A stretch of DNA of 64,000 nucleotides from Streptomyces regalis (GCF_001509475.1 NZ_LLZG01000410.1:19614-83613); one strand, 5' to 3'. Positions 1-9,104 are shown, numbered from the stretch's first letter. Numbers and translations: made by a program. The notes: a model not told the origin generated them from the sequence alone.

Positions 1-750
1 GCCGGGCTACGGCCGGAGCCGTTCCTCCTCAGCGCCGCCTACCTCGTCCTGGCCCTGGCCCTGTCCACCGTCTTCGTCCGCGAGACCCGCGACCACGCCC
101 GCGCCGAGGCCGCGCTGCACCCCGTACAGACAGCCACGGAGATGACAACGGCCCAGATCGCCCGCCGCACCAGCCTCACCGACAAAGCCCTGTCCGCCGC
201 CAGCCAGGCCGGCCTGGTCAACAACCTCAACGACGCCCTCGCCTGGGGCATCTTCCCCCTGCTCTTCGCCGCCCACGGCCTGTCCATCGCCCAGATCGGC
301 GTCCTCGCCGCGCTCTATCCCGCCGTGTGGGGGGCGGGCCAGATGCTCACCGGCTGGTGGTCCGACCACATCGGCCGCAAGCACCTCATCACCGCGGGCA
401 TGCTGCTGCAGGCCGCCGCCATCGCCCTCGTCGCCGCCGGAACCACCTTCTCCGTCTGGGCCACCGCCCAGATCCTGCTCGGCATCGGCACCGCACTGGT
501 CTACCCGACCCTGCTCGCCGTCATCGGCGACGTGGCCCACCCCGCCTGGCGCGCCCGCGCTGTCGGCGTCTACCGGCTATGGCGTGACGGCGGCTTCGCC
601 GTCGGCGCACTGGTCGCCGGGGCCCTCGCCGACGCCTACAGCCTCACCACCGCCATCTGGGCCGTCGCCGCCCTGACCGCCGCCTCCGGCCTCGTTGTCG
701 CGGTCCGCATGTACGAAACCCACCCGCGTCCCACGCCAGCGGGCAACTGA
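1..750 (+). CDS. MFS transporter, C-terminal part (5' end outside window)
   Basis: The frame is open from the first base, so the gene begins before the window; at least 249 residues are visible, ending in PRPTPAGN. Hydrophobic segments alternate with short loops as in the second half of a major facilitator superfamily permease. The loop SDHIGRKHLI matches the conserved MFS motif between TM2/3 or TM8/9. An internal ATG at 142 gives a 202-residue ORF but lies inside the continuous frame, so I do not use it as the start. It would move a small solute across the cytoplasmic membrane; the substrate cannot be read from the sequence. A strong hairpin follows at 858-893. Confidence 0.85.
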   Translation, partial: AGLRPEPFLLSAAYLVLALALSTVFVRETRDHARAEAALHPVQTATEMTTAQIARRTSLTDKALSAASQAGLVNNLNDALAWGIFPLLFAAHGLSIAQIGVLAALYPAVWGAGQMLTGWWSDHIGRKHLITAGMLLQAAAIALVAAGTTFSVWATAQILLGIGTALVYPTLLAVIGDVAHPAWRARAVGVYRLWRDGGFAVGALVAGALADAYSLTTAIWAVAALTAASGLVVAVRMYETHPRPTPAGN

Positions 751-857
751 CCTGCGGGCACTCCACCATCACGCTGACCAACTCACGCACGGCAGGCTGG
801 TGACCAGGTCCGCCTCACCAAGGTGACCGCGCCGCAGCAGGAAGCGCCAGAGCGTTT

Positions 858-893
858 GATGCCGGGCGGTCCGCAGAGAGACCGCCCGGCATC
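858..893. terminator. Bidirectional terminator hairpin
   Basis: Perfect 14-bp inverted repeat, arm GATGCCGGGCGGTC, with an 8-nt loop. It lies between the stop of the MFS gene on the plus strand and the stop of the alpha-glucosidase on the minus strand, so it can end both convergent transcripts. No U-tract follows, which is usual for Streptomyces. Confidence 0.8.
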
Positions 894-926
894 TCGACGA
901 TGATCAGGAAGCGAGCTCCGCGTCGG

Positions 927-2570
927 TCAGGGGGCGACCCGCAGCCACGCCGTCGCGTCCTGCGGAAGACGGCCGGCTTCGAGAGGTGCGCTGCTGAGCA
1001 GGACTTCACCCGCGGGAAGAGCCACGGACTCCGTTCCGAAGTTGGCGAGGCACAGCCACCCGCCGGAGCGCCGGAACTGGAGGACGTCCGCCGGGCCGGA
1101 CTCGATCCACTCGAAGTCCGCACCGGTGTTCAGGGCGGTTCGCAGCTGCATGGCCCGGCGGTACAGGGTCAGCGTGGAGTCCGGGTCCTCCGCCTGGACC
1201 GAGACGGCGTACGACTCGAACCACGAGGGCTGCGGCGGCCGCGCCGGCCCGGGGCCGAAGCCGAAGGAGGGCCCGTCGGCCGCCCACGGGAGCGGCACGC
1301 GGCAGCCGTCACGGCCCTTCTCACGACCGCCGGACCGGGTCGCTATCGGGTCCTCCAGGACCTCGGGCGGCAGATCGCCCACTTCGTGGAGTCCCAGCTC
1401 CTCGCCCTGGTAGATGTAGGTCGAGCCGGGCAGGGCCAGGGTCACCAGGGCCGCCGCCCGGGCGCGCCGCTCGCCGAGAGCGCGGTCGAGGGTGGGCGTC
1501 GTGCCGTCCGTGAGCAGCCACTGCCTCGCGGCGTTCATCGTCGTGAGCTCCGGGTCCTCGGGCAGGCCGTAGCGGGTGGCCACCCGGGGCGCGTCGTGGC
1601 AGCCCAGCAGCCAGGTCGTGGTCGACCCGTGCTCGTACGTCTGCTCCAGCCCCGAGTCGATGGCCTTGCGAAAGTCCGCCGACCACCAGCCGGCCTCCTG
1701 CATCTCGAAGTTGAACGCCTGGCCGAGGCCGTCCGCAGAGGCGTACCGGGCGCGGCGCGACGGATGGACGCCCGCCTCCGCGACAGCGAACCGCGGCGGG
1801 TCGTACTCGTCGAAGACGCGGCGCCACTGCGCGTAGACCTCGTGGACCGCGTCACGGTCCCACAGGGGGTGCGAGCCGTCCGTCCGGCCGGTCACGGCCA
1901 CCTCGGTCCAGGGAGCGAACGGTTCGGACATGTCCTTGACCAGGCCGTGTGCGACATCGACCCGGAAGCCGTCGACGCCCCGGTCGGACCAGAAGCGCAG
2001 GGTCCTCAGAAAGTCGTCCCGGACCTCCTCGTCGTCCCAGTTGAGGTCAGGCTGCTCCCTGGCGAAGAGGTGGAAGTACCACTGCCCGTCGCCCACCGGC
2101 TCCCAGGCCGATCCGCCGAAAAGGGACTCCCAGTCGTTGGGCGGCAGTTCTCCCGCGGGGCCCAGGCCGTCCCGGAAGATGTAGCGCCGGCGTTCGCGCG
2201 AGTCGCGCCCTGCCGCGAGGGCCGCCCGGAACCATGCGTGCCGGTCCGAGCTGTGGTTGGGCACGATGTCGACGACGACCTTGATGCCGGCCCCGTGCAG
2301 GGCCTCCACCATGGCGTCGAAGTCCTGGAGCGTGCCGAGGCGCGGGTCGACGTCGCGATAGTCGTCGACGTCGTATCCGCCGTCGGCCAGTGCGGACGGG
2401 TAGAACGGGCTCAGCCAGACCGCGTCGACGCCCAACCGGGAGAGGTACGGCACCCGTGAGGTGATGCCGGCGATGTTGCCCACGCCGTCCCCGTCCGTGT
2501 CGGCGAAACTCCGGGGATAGATCTGGTAGATGACCGCGTTCTTCCACCAGTCGGGCGGGGTGTGAGGCAT
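927..2570 (-). CDS. GH13 alpha-glucosidase, promoter-distal copy
   Basis: 547-residue intracellular glycoside hydrolase family 13 enzyme, probably cleaving imported alpha-glucosides. Visible family regions: DIVPNHSS (region I), GFRVDVAH with the nucleophile Asp (region II), AVAEAGVH with the acid/base Glu (region III), and LLGCHDAPR (region IV), where the usual Asn-His-Asp is Cys-His-Asp. I chose the ATG at 2570 (MPHTPPDWW) because AGGAG sits just upstream; the reading frame runs on to 3275 but overlaps the permease gene. It is last in the five-gene sugar operon and is a clear paralogue of the enzyme at 5767-7482, suggesting a duplication around the transporter genes. The His and Asp needed for transition-state binding are kept, so activity is still likely. 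Confidence 0.9.
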   Translation of the reverse strand: MPHTPPDWWKNAVIYQIYPRSFADTDGDGVGNIAGITSRVPYLSRLGVDAVWLSPFYPSALADGGYDVDDYRDVDPRLGTLQDFDAMVEALHGAGIKVVVDIVPNHSSDRHAWFRAALAAGRDSRERRRYIFRDGLGPAGELPPNDWESLFGGSAWEPVGDGQWYFHLFAREQPDLNWDDEEVRDDFLRTLRFWSDRGVDGFRVDVAHGLVKDMSEPFAPWTEVAVTGRTDGSHPLWDRDAVHEVYAQWRRVFDEYDPPRFAVAEAGVHPSRRARYASADGLGQAFNFEMQEAGWWSADFRKAIDSGLEQTYEHGSTTTWLLGCHDAPRVATRYGLPEDPELTTMNAARQWLLTDGTTPTLDRALGERRARAAALVTLALPGSTYIYQGEELGLHEVGDLPPEVLEDPIATRSGGREKGRDGCRVPLPWAADGPSFGFGPGPARPPQPSWFESYAVSVQAEDPDSTLTLYRRAMQLRTALNTGADFEWIESGPADVLQFRRSGGWLCLANFGTESVALPAGEVLLSSAPLEAGRLPQDATAWLRVAP

Positions 2571-2626
2571 GGGGGAACTCCTGAAGTGGTCGGTGGAGCC
2601 GGGGCGGTGCGGTGCGGCGGGATCGG

Positions 2627-3508
2627 CTACTTGATGGCGCCGCGGGTGACGCCGGACATGACCCAGCGCTGGGCGAACAGGTAGGCGATGAGCGTCGGCG
2701 CCATGGCCATCAGGTAGGAGGCGAAGGCGACGTTGTAGTTCGAGGCGAACTTCAGCTGGAAGATGTTCTGCACGACCGGGATGGTCTGGAGCGAAGGGTC
2801 GCTGATGATCAGCGACGGCATCATGAAGTCGTTCCACGACGAGAGGAAGGCGAAGATGCCGACCGTCGCGTTCATCGGGGCCAGCAGAGGCAGGATCAGC
2901 TTCCGGAACACCTGCCATGTGGTGCAGCCGTCCATGCGGGCGCTCTCCTCCAGCTCGTGCGGGATCGAGCGCAGGAACGCGGTGTAGAGAAGGACGTTGA
3001 ACGACATCGCGAACAGGATGTGCAGCACGGCGACGCCGAACGGGTTGTCCAGGCCCACCAGGGACGTCAGCTTCACCTGGGGCAGCGCCACCACCGGGAA
3101 CGGGATGAACATCGCGGCCAGCAGGTAGAAGTAGGACCACTTGAACAGCCTGCGGTTCCAGTTGCGCGCGATGGCGTACGACGCGAGCGAGGACACGAGC
3201 AGCTGGCCGACGACGGCTATGGCGGTGACGGTCAGGGAGATGCCGAAGGCTCTCGGGAAGTCGGTGAGTTCCCACGCGGTCTTGAAGTTGCCCAGTTCGA
3301 TCGGTGTGGGCCAGGCGAAGCCGGAGCCCGACGCCGCCTGCCGGTCGGACTTCAGCGCCATGGAGACGGCGAAGTAGAGCGGGACGAGCACCACCAGGGT
3401 GCCCAGGGCCAGAAGAGTGGTCTGGACCCAGTTGACCCGGTACTTCTCCTTCGGCGCCTTGATGGCCTCCGCCGCACGGGCGGTCACCGTGGGATCGATC
3501 GCTGTCAT
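2627..3508 (-). CDS. Sugar ABC transporter permease, MalG type
   Basis: 293 residues, about six membrane helices, with the cytoplasmic EAA loop visible as ESARMDGCTTWQVFRKLILPLL, which docks on the ATPase. The end (RWVMSGVTRGAIK) is typical of carbohydrate-uptake-1 MalG-like permeases. Its ATG overlaps the stop of the MalF-type gene by 4 bp (ATGA), so the two are translationally coupled. No ATPase gene is nearby; in Streptomyces such importers normally share the ATPase MsiK, which I infer here. Confidence 0.93.
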   Translation of the reverse strand: MTAIDPTVTARAAEAIKAPKEKYRVNWVQTTLLALGTLVVLVPLYFAVSMALKSDRQAASGSGFAWPTPIELGNFKTAWELTDFPRAFGISLTVTAIAVVGQLLVSSLASYAIARNWNRRLFKWSYFYLLAAMFIPFPVVALPQVKLTSLVGLDNPFGVAVLHILFAMSFNVLLYTAFLRSIPHELEESARMDGCTTWQVFRKLILPLLAPMNATVGIFAFLSSWNDFMMPSLIISDPSLQTIPVVQNIFQLKFASNYNVAFASYLMAMAPTLIAYLFAQRWVMSGVTRGAIK

Positions 3509-4440
3509 GACAGGTTCACCTCACGGTTGCGCACGAAGAGCAGCTGAAGCAGGGAGACCAGGACGGTGAAGACGAAGAAGACGACGGCGTTGGCCATCTG
3601 AAAGGCGTAGTCGCCGCCTGCGAAGCCGTTGAAGATGGTCATGGCGACGCTCATGGTCGCGGTGCCGGGGCCGCCGCCCGTGAGGCCGACGATGATGTCG
3701 TAGGCGTTGAGGAACCCCTTGAACCCCAGGATGGTGTTGATGATCACGTACCCGAAGAGCAGCGGGAAGGTGATGCTGCGGAACCGGCGCCAGGCGCCCG
3801 CGCCGTCGAGCTGGGCCGCCTCGTAGATCTCGTTCGGGATCGCCATGAGGCCGGCGAGGTAGATGATGACGGCGCCCGGTACGGCCTGCCACGCCGTCAC
3901 GATGACGATGGCCAGCCAGGCCCAGTTCTCGTTGGCGAGGAGGCTGGTCTCCCCTGCGGTCCAGCCGAGCTGGGCCGCGAACTGCGGGACGGCGTTGGAG
4001 AAGAGGTAGTTGAAGACGTAGGCGATGACGATGCCGGAGATCACCATCGGGATGAAGTAGATCCCGCGCAGCCCCGTCTTCCACTTGATACGGCCGTTGA
4101 GCCCCAGGGCCAGCAGCAGGGCGAGGGTGTTGACCACGACCGTCGTGACGACCGCGAACCAGATCGTGAACCAGTAGGAGTCGAGAATCCGGGGGTCGCC
4201 GAACATCGACGTGTAGTTCCGGATGCCGATGAACTTCCAGTCGCCGAAGCCCGCGTAGTCGGTGAGGCTGTAGAACATGCCCACGAGGCCCGGCAGCGTG
4301 ATGAACAGGGTGAACAGCAGGACCGCGGGCACGAGCATGAGGTAGTAGGTCCGCTCAGCCTTACGGGGCCGTACCTTCCCGGGGCCGGGCGGCTGGGTGA
4401 CTGTGCCGGAACCTGCTTCCTTGACCGCCGTCAGACTCAT
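3505..4440 (-). CDS. Sugar ABC transporter permease, MalF type
   Basis: 311 residues with a charged N-terminal tail (KVRPRKAERTYY) and about six membrane helices. The EAA loop reads EIYEAAQLDGAGAWRRFRSI. It forms the membrane channel with the adjacent MalG-type subunit. The gene sits 24 bp downstream of the binding-protein gene in the operon, with GGAG upstream of its ATG. Substrate specificity is inferred from the flanking alpha-glucosidases (maltose-, trehalose- or isomaltose-like sugar). Confidence 0.93.
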   Translation of the reverse strand: MSLTAVKEAGSGTVTQPPGPGKVRPRKAERTYYLMLVPAVLLFTLFITLPGLVGMFYSLTDYAGFGDWKFIGIRNYTSMFGDPRILDSYWFTIWFAVVTTVVVNTLALLLALGLNGRIKWKTGLRGIYFIPMVISGIVIAYVFNYLFSNAVPQFAAQLGWTAGETSLLANENWAWLAIVIVTAWQAVPGAVIIYLAGLMAIPNEIYEAAQLDGAGAWRRFRSITFPLLFGYVIINTILGFKGFLNAYDIIVGLTGGGPGTATMSVAMTIFNGFAGGDYAFQMANAVVFFVFTVLVSLLQLLFVRNREVNLS

Positions 4441-4464
4441 GGTTGTCTCCTCCCGGTCGCCACG

Positions 4465-5763
4465 TCAGGCATTTCGCTGGGCGTACCGGGCCCAGTCGTC
4501 GTCGAGCTGGGTCAAAAACGCCTTGGCGTTCCGGCTGAGCACGAGTTCTTGCAGGTAGTTCAGAACGGGTATTCCACCCGGGAAGTAGGTGCCCGCGCCC
4601 TGGTAGAACCTGGCCGCGTCCACGTAGGGCTGGAGCCCGGAGACCCGCTCGTCCTTCGCCTTCGGCGCGTTTTTGGTGGTGGACCAGGCGAGGTTCTTCG
4701 CGTTGTAGGTGTCCATCACGTCCGGTCGCATGAGGTACCGGAGGAATGCCCGGGCCGCGTCCTGTTTCGAGGAGGCGTTCGGAATCCAGAGGGCCAGGTC
4801 GAGGTTGACTCTCACCTTGGTGTCGTCCGGGTTCTCGGTGCCCGGCATGGCGAACGTCCCGACTCTCACCTTCGGGTTGATCTTCGCGATCTCGCCTATG
4901 GCCCACGGCCCTTGGAGATACATCGCGGCATCGCCCCGGGCGAAGGCGACGTTGCCGTCGGCGTAGTTCCGGCTGGGGGCATCGCGGTTGGTGTAGGCCA
5001 GGAGAGCGAGCATCTTCTCGACGGCGTCCCCGAAATCCTTGCTGAAGGACACCTCGGCGTTCGGTCCGGCGTCCGGACCCAGAGCCTGGAGCCTGCTGAA
5101 GAAGCCGGCGACGTCGAGAGCACTGCCGGACACGTAGTCGAAGAGACCCTGCGAGATCGTCCACGTGTCCTTGAAGGTCTGTACGACGGGAACGATGCCC
5201 TTGCTCTTGAACGTCCGGCACGCGGCCAGCAGTTCACTCCAGGTCCGCGGGACGGACACCCCAAACTTCTCGAAGACGTCCTTGTTGTAGATGACGCCTG
5301 CGGCGGTGATGGAGTAGGGCAGCACGCTGGTCTGGGACTTGTACTGCGCGTACTGCGCCACGAGATCCTGCACACCGGGATCGATGCGCCTGGCGTCCGC
5401 AAGGCCGCCGAGGTTCGACAGCGCGCCGCGGGCCACGAATCTGGACGCTTCAAGGTTGTAGTTGTAACAGGCGAGGTCGGGCGGGGTCCCCCGGACGAAC
5501 TGGGGGACGAGCGCCGTGGGCGTCGAATCGTGTACGACGTGGACCTCTGACTGCGAGGCGTTGAAGTCGGCGACCAGCGCGTCGAAGTAGGTGACGACCT
5601 CGGGCTTGTTCTGCAGGAAGCGGATCGTGGTCCTTCCGTCTCCGGAGGAGCCGCGCCCCGCGAGCAGCGCACCCCCGGCCGTGGCGCCGGCGAGGCTGCC
5701 GAGGAGGAAGGTGCGGCGGGGAAACAATCGCTGCGACATCGTCGTCGTGCGCATGGGCCTCAC
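4465..5763 (-). CDS. Sugar ABC transporter substrate-binding protein with altered lipobox
   Basis: 432-residue family-1 extracellular solute-binding protein. The N-terminus has a twin-arginine signal (FPRRTFLLG) followed by GGALLAGRGSSGDG. Relatives carry a lipobox Cys (LAGC) here; this copy has Arg encoded by CGC, one transition from TGC. It is therefore predicted to be secreted without a lipid anchor, unless this is a sequencing error. Mature-protein features such as PDLACYNYNLEASRFV and GDAAMYLQGPWAIGEI are typical of sugar-binding proteins. The stop lies 24 bp before the MalF-type start and the start lies 3 bp after the upstream GH13 stop, so it is in the same operon. Confidence 0.92.
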   Translation of the reverse strand: MRPMRTTTMSQRLFPRRTFLLGSLAGATAGGALLAGRGSSGDGRTTIRFLQNKPEVVTYFDALVADFNASQSEVHVVHDSTPTALVPQFVRGTPPDLACYNYNLEASRFVARGALSNLGGLADARRIDPGVQDLVAQYAQYKSQTSVLPYSITAAGVIYNKDVFEKFGVSVPRTWSELLAACRTFKSKGIVPVVQTFKDTWTISQGLFDYVSGSALDVAGFFSRLQALGPDAGPNAEVSFSKDFGDAVEKMLALLAYTNRDAPSRNYADGNVAFARGDAAMYLQGPWAIGEIAKINPKVRVGTFAMPGTENPDDTKVRVNLDLALWIPNASSKQDAARAFLRYLMRPDVMDTYNAKNLAWSTTKNAPKAKDERVSGLQPYVDAARFYQGAGTYFPGGIPVLNYLQELVLSRNAKAFLTQLDDDWARYAQRNA

Positions 5764-5766
5764 TCC

Positions 5767-7482
5767 TCAGTTCCTGAAGTCCGGGTGGGCGTCCGCCACT
5801 TCCGGTTCCAGCCACGCGGTCGTGTCCTGCGGAAGGTGCGCGCCGACGACGGGACCGCTGGCGAGGACGAGGCGCCCCGGCGGAAGCGGTGCCGGGGAGG
5901 TGCCGAAGTTGGTGACGCAGGTCCACCCGCCCGGGCGGCGGAAGTGCACGACGTCCGCCCTGTCATCGACCCAGGTCAGCGACTCGGCCGTCTGAAGCCG
6001 TCGCCGCTCGGCGAGGGCGTGCCGGTAGAACGACAGGGTCGATCCGGGCTCGGCTTCCTGGCCCTCCACGGAATGCGCGGCGAACGCGGCCGGCTGGGGC
6101 AGATGCGCCGCGCCCTGTCCGAACCCGAACGACGGGCCCGCCACCGTCCACGGCAGGGGGACCCGGCAGCCGTCCCTCCCCCGTTCGGTGCCCTTCGACC
6201 GCTTCCAGGTGGGATCCTGCAGGGCTTCCTCAGGCAGGTCGGCCACTTCGAACAGGCCCAGTTCCTCGCCCTGATAGAGATAGCTCGATCCCGGCAGAGC
6301 GAGTGCGAGCAGCGTCGCCGCACGACCGCGCCGGAGCCCCTGTTCCCCGTCGGGCCTCGGGTCCACGCCGCCACTGAGCAGCCATGAGCGCAGGTCGGTG
6401 CCGTTCGGCAGGGCGTAGCGTGTCGGGTGCCGTACGACGTCGTGGTTGGAGAAGACCCACGTGGACGACGTGCCGGAGACCCGGGCCAGCGCCAGGTTCT
6501 CCTCGATGATCCGGCGGAAGGTGACGGCGTCCCACTCCGCCTGCAGCAGGTCGAAGTTGAAAGCCTGACCGAGTCCGTCGGGTGAGGCGTAGCGAGGCCG
6601 GCGGTGAGCGGGCACCCATGCCTCCGCGACCGCGGTGCGCGGCGGGTCGTACTCGTTGAAGACCGCTCGCCATGCGCGGTAGATCTCGTGGACTTCGTCG
6701 CGGTCCTCCAGACGGTGTGTCCCGTCGGGCAGGCCGTCGGCCCGGAGCTGGTCCTGGCCGGGCAGCGGTTCGGAGAGGTCCTTGGCGAGCATGTGGGCCA
6801 CGTCCACGCGGAAGCCGTCGACGCCGCGGTCGGCCCAGAAGCGCAGAGTCGTCAGGAAGTCGGCGCGCACCTCGGGGTTGGCCCAGTTGAGGTCCGGCTG
6901 CTCGGGGGCGAACAGGTGCAGGTACCAGTCGCCGTCCCCCACCGGCTCCCAGGCCGGCCCGCCGAACGCGGCGGTCCAGTCGGTCGGCGGCTCCTCGCCG
7001 TCCGGGCCGCTGCCGCGTCGGAAGACGTAGCGGTCACGGGCCGCCGAGCCGGGCCCGGCGGCCAGCGCTTCGCGGAACCACACATGCCGGTTGGACGTGT
7101 GGTTCGGGACGATGTCGACGATGACGCGGATCCCCGCGGCGTGCAGGGCGGCGACGAGAGCGTCGAACTGGTCGAGCGTGCCGATGCGCGGGTCGACGTC
7201 CCGGTAGTCGTCCACGTCGTATCCGCCGTCAGCGAGCGCCGAGGGATAGAAGGGGCTGAGCCAGACCGCGTCCACGCCGAGGTCGCGCAGATAGCCCACG
7301 CGGGAGGTGATCCCCGGGAGGTCACCGATCCCGTCACCGTTGGCGTCGGCGAAGCTGCGCGGATAGATCTGGTAGACGACCGCCTGCCGCCACCACGCGT
7401 CCGCTTCCGACCGTGGTGCGCTCGATGCGCGGAACTCCGCATCGAGCACCTCCCCGAGTACCTCCGCAGCTGCCTCCGTCAT
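5767..7482 (-). CDS. GH13 alpha-glucosidase, first gene of the sugar operon
   Basis: 571 residues from the ATG at 7482 (MTEAAAEVLG, with GAAAGGG upstream); the frame runs up to 7557 but that would cover the operator. GH13 regions: DIVPNHTS, GFRVDVAHM (nucleophile Asp), AVAEAWVP (acid/base Glu) and FSNHDVVR with the canonical NHD. It has an N-terminal extension of about 30 residues relative to the paralogue at 927-2570. It is the first gene of the operon glucosidase, binding protein, two permeases, glucosidase, and would hydrolyse the imported alpha-glucoside in the cytoplasm. Transcription probably starts in the AT-rich gap at 7483-7545 under the divergent ROK regulator. Confidence 0.92.
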   Translation of the reverse strand: MTEAAAEVLGEVLDAEFRASSAPRSEADAWWRQAVVYQIYPRSFADANGDGIGDLPGITSRVGYLRDLGVDAVWLSPFYPSALADGGYDVDDYRDVDPRIGTLDQFDALVAALHAAGIRVIVDIVPNHTSNRHVWFREALAAGPGSAARDRYVFRRGSGPDGEEPPTDWTAAFGGPAWEPVGDGDWYLHLFAPEQPDLNWANPEVRADFLTTLRFWADRGVDGFRVDVAHMLAKDLSEPLPGQDQLRADGLPDGTHRLEDRDEVHEIYRAWRAVFNEYDPPRTAVAEAWVPAHRRPRYASPDGLGQAFNFDLLQAEWDAVTFRRIIEENLALARVSGTSSTWVFSNHDVVRHPTRYALPNGTDLRSWLLSGGVDPRPDGEQGLRRGRAATLLALALPGSSYLYQGEELGLFEVADLPEEALQDPTWKRSKGTERGRDGCRVPLPWTVAGPSFGFGQGAAHLPQPAAFAAHSVEGQEAEPGSTLSFYRHALAERRRLQTAESLTWVDDRADVVHFRRPGGWTCVTNFGTSPAPLPPGRLVLASGPVVGAHLPQDTTAWLEPEVADAHPDFRN

Positions 7483-7505
7483 CGGCAGACCCTTTCGCCG
7501 AGCAT

Positions 7506-7526
7506 TAAATATAGGAACTAGATTTA
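7506..7526. promoter_or_regulatory. Likely ROK operator / divergent promoter region
   Basis: AT-rich inverted repeat in otherwise GC-rich DNA: arms TAAATATAG and CTAGATTTA (8 of 9 pairs) around a 3-bp centre. It lies between the GH13 operon (minus) and the ROK regulator (plus), 24 bp from the GH13 start and 46 bp from the ROK start. The position fits autoregulation and sugar-relieved repression; binding itself is inferred. Confidence 0.65.
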
Positions 7527-7571
7527 TTTCCCGGATGTAAGCTAGGAGGCGAGCCAAGGGGGGTCAAGGGG

Positions 7572-8819
7572 TTGTCTGGGAAAAAGTCGTCCACCTCGAC
7601 GCGGCAGATCCGGGAGGCGAACCTCCGAGCCGTACTGCACGACATGTGGGACTCGGATCCCGTGACGGGGTCGGACCTGATGGCCTCGACGGGCCTGACC
7701 CGGGCGACCGTCCACGACGTCTGCGAGGACCTCGCACACCGCGGCTGGATCCATGAGGTGGAGAACCAGCGCGAGCACGGCGACTACCGCCTGGGCCGGC
7801 CGGCGCGCCGCTACTGCTTCCAGCCCATGGCCGGCGTGCTGGTGGGTGTCGACTGCGGCCAGGACATGACCGTGGCCACGGTCACGGACCTGCGGGGACG
7901 AACCCTCACCCGCCACGACCACGCCTTCTCCAGCACCGAGCACTCGGCCGAGGAACGCCTCGACGTGCTCAGCCGGACCGTCCTCGGAGCGCTGGAGAAG
8001 GCATCACTGGCGGCCTCGCAGGTCCTTGCCGTGGCAGTGGGAGTCCCTGCACCCGTGGACGTCGACGGACGGACGGTGGGCACGGCCAACCCGTTCTGGG
8101 AGCGGATGAACCCGAACATCGTCGAGTACCTGGCCGATCGCCATGGCTGGACCGCTCTCGTCGACAACGACGCCAACCTCGCGGCGCTCGCGGAGGGTTG
8201 GCGGGGTGCCGGTCGCGGGCTCAGGAACTTCGTGACACTGCTCACCGGCGAGGCGCTCGGCGCGGGCATCGTGGAGGAAGGTCGGCTCCTGCGCGGGGTC
8301 CGCGGAGGCGCCGGCGAGATGAGGTTCCTCGATCTGGTGGAGGGGGTGGGATCTCCCACGGGAATCGGTGCGCTGAGCCGCGACTGGGCCCGGGAAGCGC
8401 TGCGCGATCCCAAGACCCATCCCACATCGAGCCTGCGCAAGCTCGCCCCGGAGGACATCGACGCCGAGGCGGTCTTCGCGGCGGCGGCCGCCGCCGACCC
8501 CCTCGCGACCGAGGTCGTCGAACGGCTCGGCGCGAGGTGCGCGAGGATCGTCAGCACCCTCGCCGTGCTTCTCGACACGGACCGGATCGTGCTGGCCGGC
8601 GCTCTCTCGGGGTCGTATACGGGGATCCTGCGGACCATCGAACGAGACCTGCCCCGGTACGTCCACCCTCCTCTCCCTGTTGTCGCCGCATCCGAACTCG
8701 GCGACGAAGCCGTCTCCATCGGCGCCGTCCGGCGCGCCCTCGATCACGTCCGAGAGCAGGCACTCGAGATCGAACTGCCGCCTGCGCACCCGGTACCCGC
8801 TCCTGCCCACCCGTCCTGA
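7572..8819 (+). CDS. ROK-family transcriptional regulator
   Basis: 415 residues. An N-terminal winged helix (about 12-65: REANLRAVLHDMW, GSDLMASTGLTRATVHDVCEDL) is followed by a sugar-kinase-like ROK domain starting GVLVGVDCGQDMTVATV, with VDNDANLAALAEGWRGAGRG and LGAGIVEEGRLLRGVRGGAGEM. The start is a TTG at 7572 with AAGGGG upstream; there is no suitable ATG. The cysteine-rich zinc motif of true ROK kinases is not seen (EMRFLDLVEG instead), as in many ROK repressors. It is divergent from the alpha-glucoside operon and is the obvious regulator for it. Confidence 0.9.
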   Translation: MSGKKSSTSTRQIREANLRAVLHDMWDSDPVTGSDLMASTGLTRATVHDVCEDLAHRGWIHEVENQREHGDYRLGRPARRYCFQPMAGVLVGVDCGQDMTVATVTDLRGRTLTRHDHAFSSTEHSAEERLDVLSRTVLGALEKASLAASQVLAVAVGVPAPVDVDGRTVGTANPFWERMNPNIVEYLADRHGWTALVDNDANLAALAEGWRGAGRGLRNFVTLLTGEALGAGIVEEGRLLRGVRGGAGEMRFLDLVEGVGSPTGIGALSRDWAREALRDPKTHPTSSLRKLAPEDIDAEAVFAAAAAADPLATEVVERLGARCARIVSTLAVLLDTDRIVLAGALSGSYTGILRTIERDLPRYVHPPLPVVAASELGDEAVSIGAVRRALDHVREQALEIELPPAHPVPAPAHPS

Positions 8820-8860
8820 CGGCGCGCCCGGTACGTCCGCTCACGCACGGACCCGAAAAC

Positions 8861-8903
8861 GAATCAGCGCCCGAGCTGGCCGAAGCCGACCCGGACGCTG
8901 CGC
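8861..8903. terminator. Relic copy of the tRNA-Lys terminator hairpin
   Basis: CAGCGCC...GGACGCTG hairpin closely resembling the hairpin at 12196-12233 that follows tRNA-Lys on the minus strand. It lies just beyond the tRNA-Lys 3' fragment at 8937-8984 in the same order as at the intact locus. I read it as the old downstream flank displaced by an insertion. It may also end ROK transcription. Confidence 0.6.
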
Positions 8904-8936
8904 AGTAGGTCAGAAGGGGTTTCCTCGCCCCCGCGT

Positions 8937-8984
8937 CCGTAGGCCCTGTGGGACTCGAACCCACAACCAATGGATCAAAAGTCC
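8937..8984 (-). repeat. tRNA-Lys 3'-end fragment (attachment-site-like repeat)
   Basis: 48 bp identical, with one mismatch, to 12269-12316, the 3' part of tRNA-Lys(TTT) from the anticodon loop to the acceptor end plus 3 bp. The 5' half of the tRNA is absent here. An intact tRNA at one side and a 3' fragment in the same orientation at the other is the usual footprint of tRNA-targeting integrases. No integrase gene remains in the 3.3 kb between the two copies. Confidence 0.8.
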
Positions 8985-9104
8985 TGGCGCGATCTTGATG
9001 GGTGGTTCCGGACGCTGCTTCGGTGTCCGCAACCACCTGGTCAGGCCAGGGTCGGCGTGATCTTCGGTCCGATCCCTCCTGACCGCTGCCACATCGTCCG
9101 CTCA

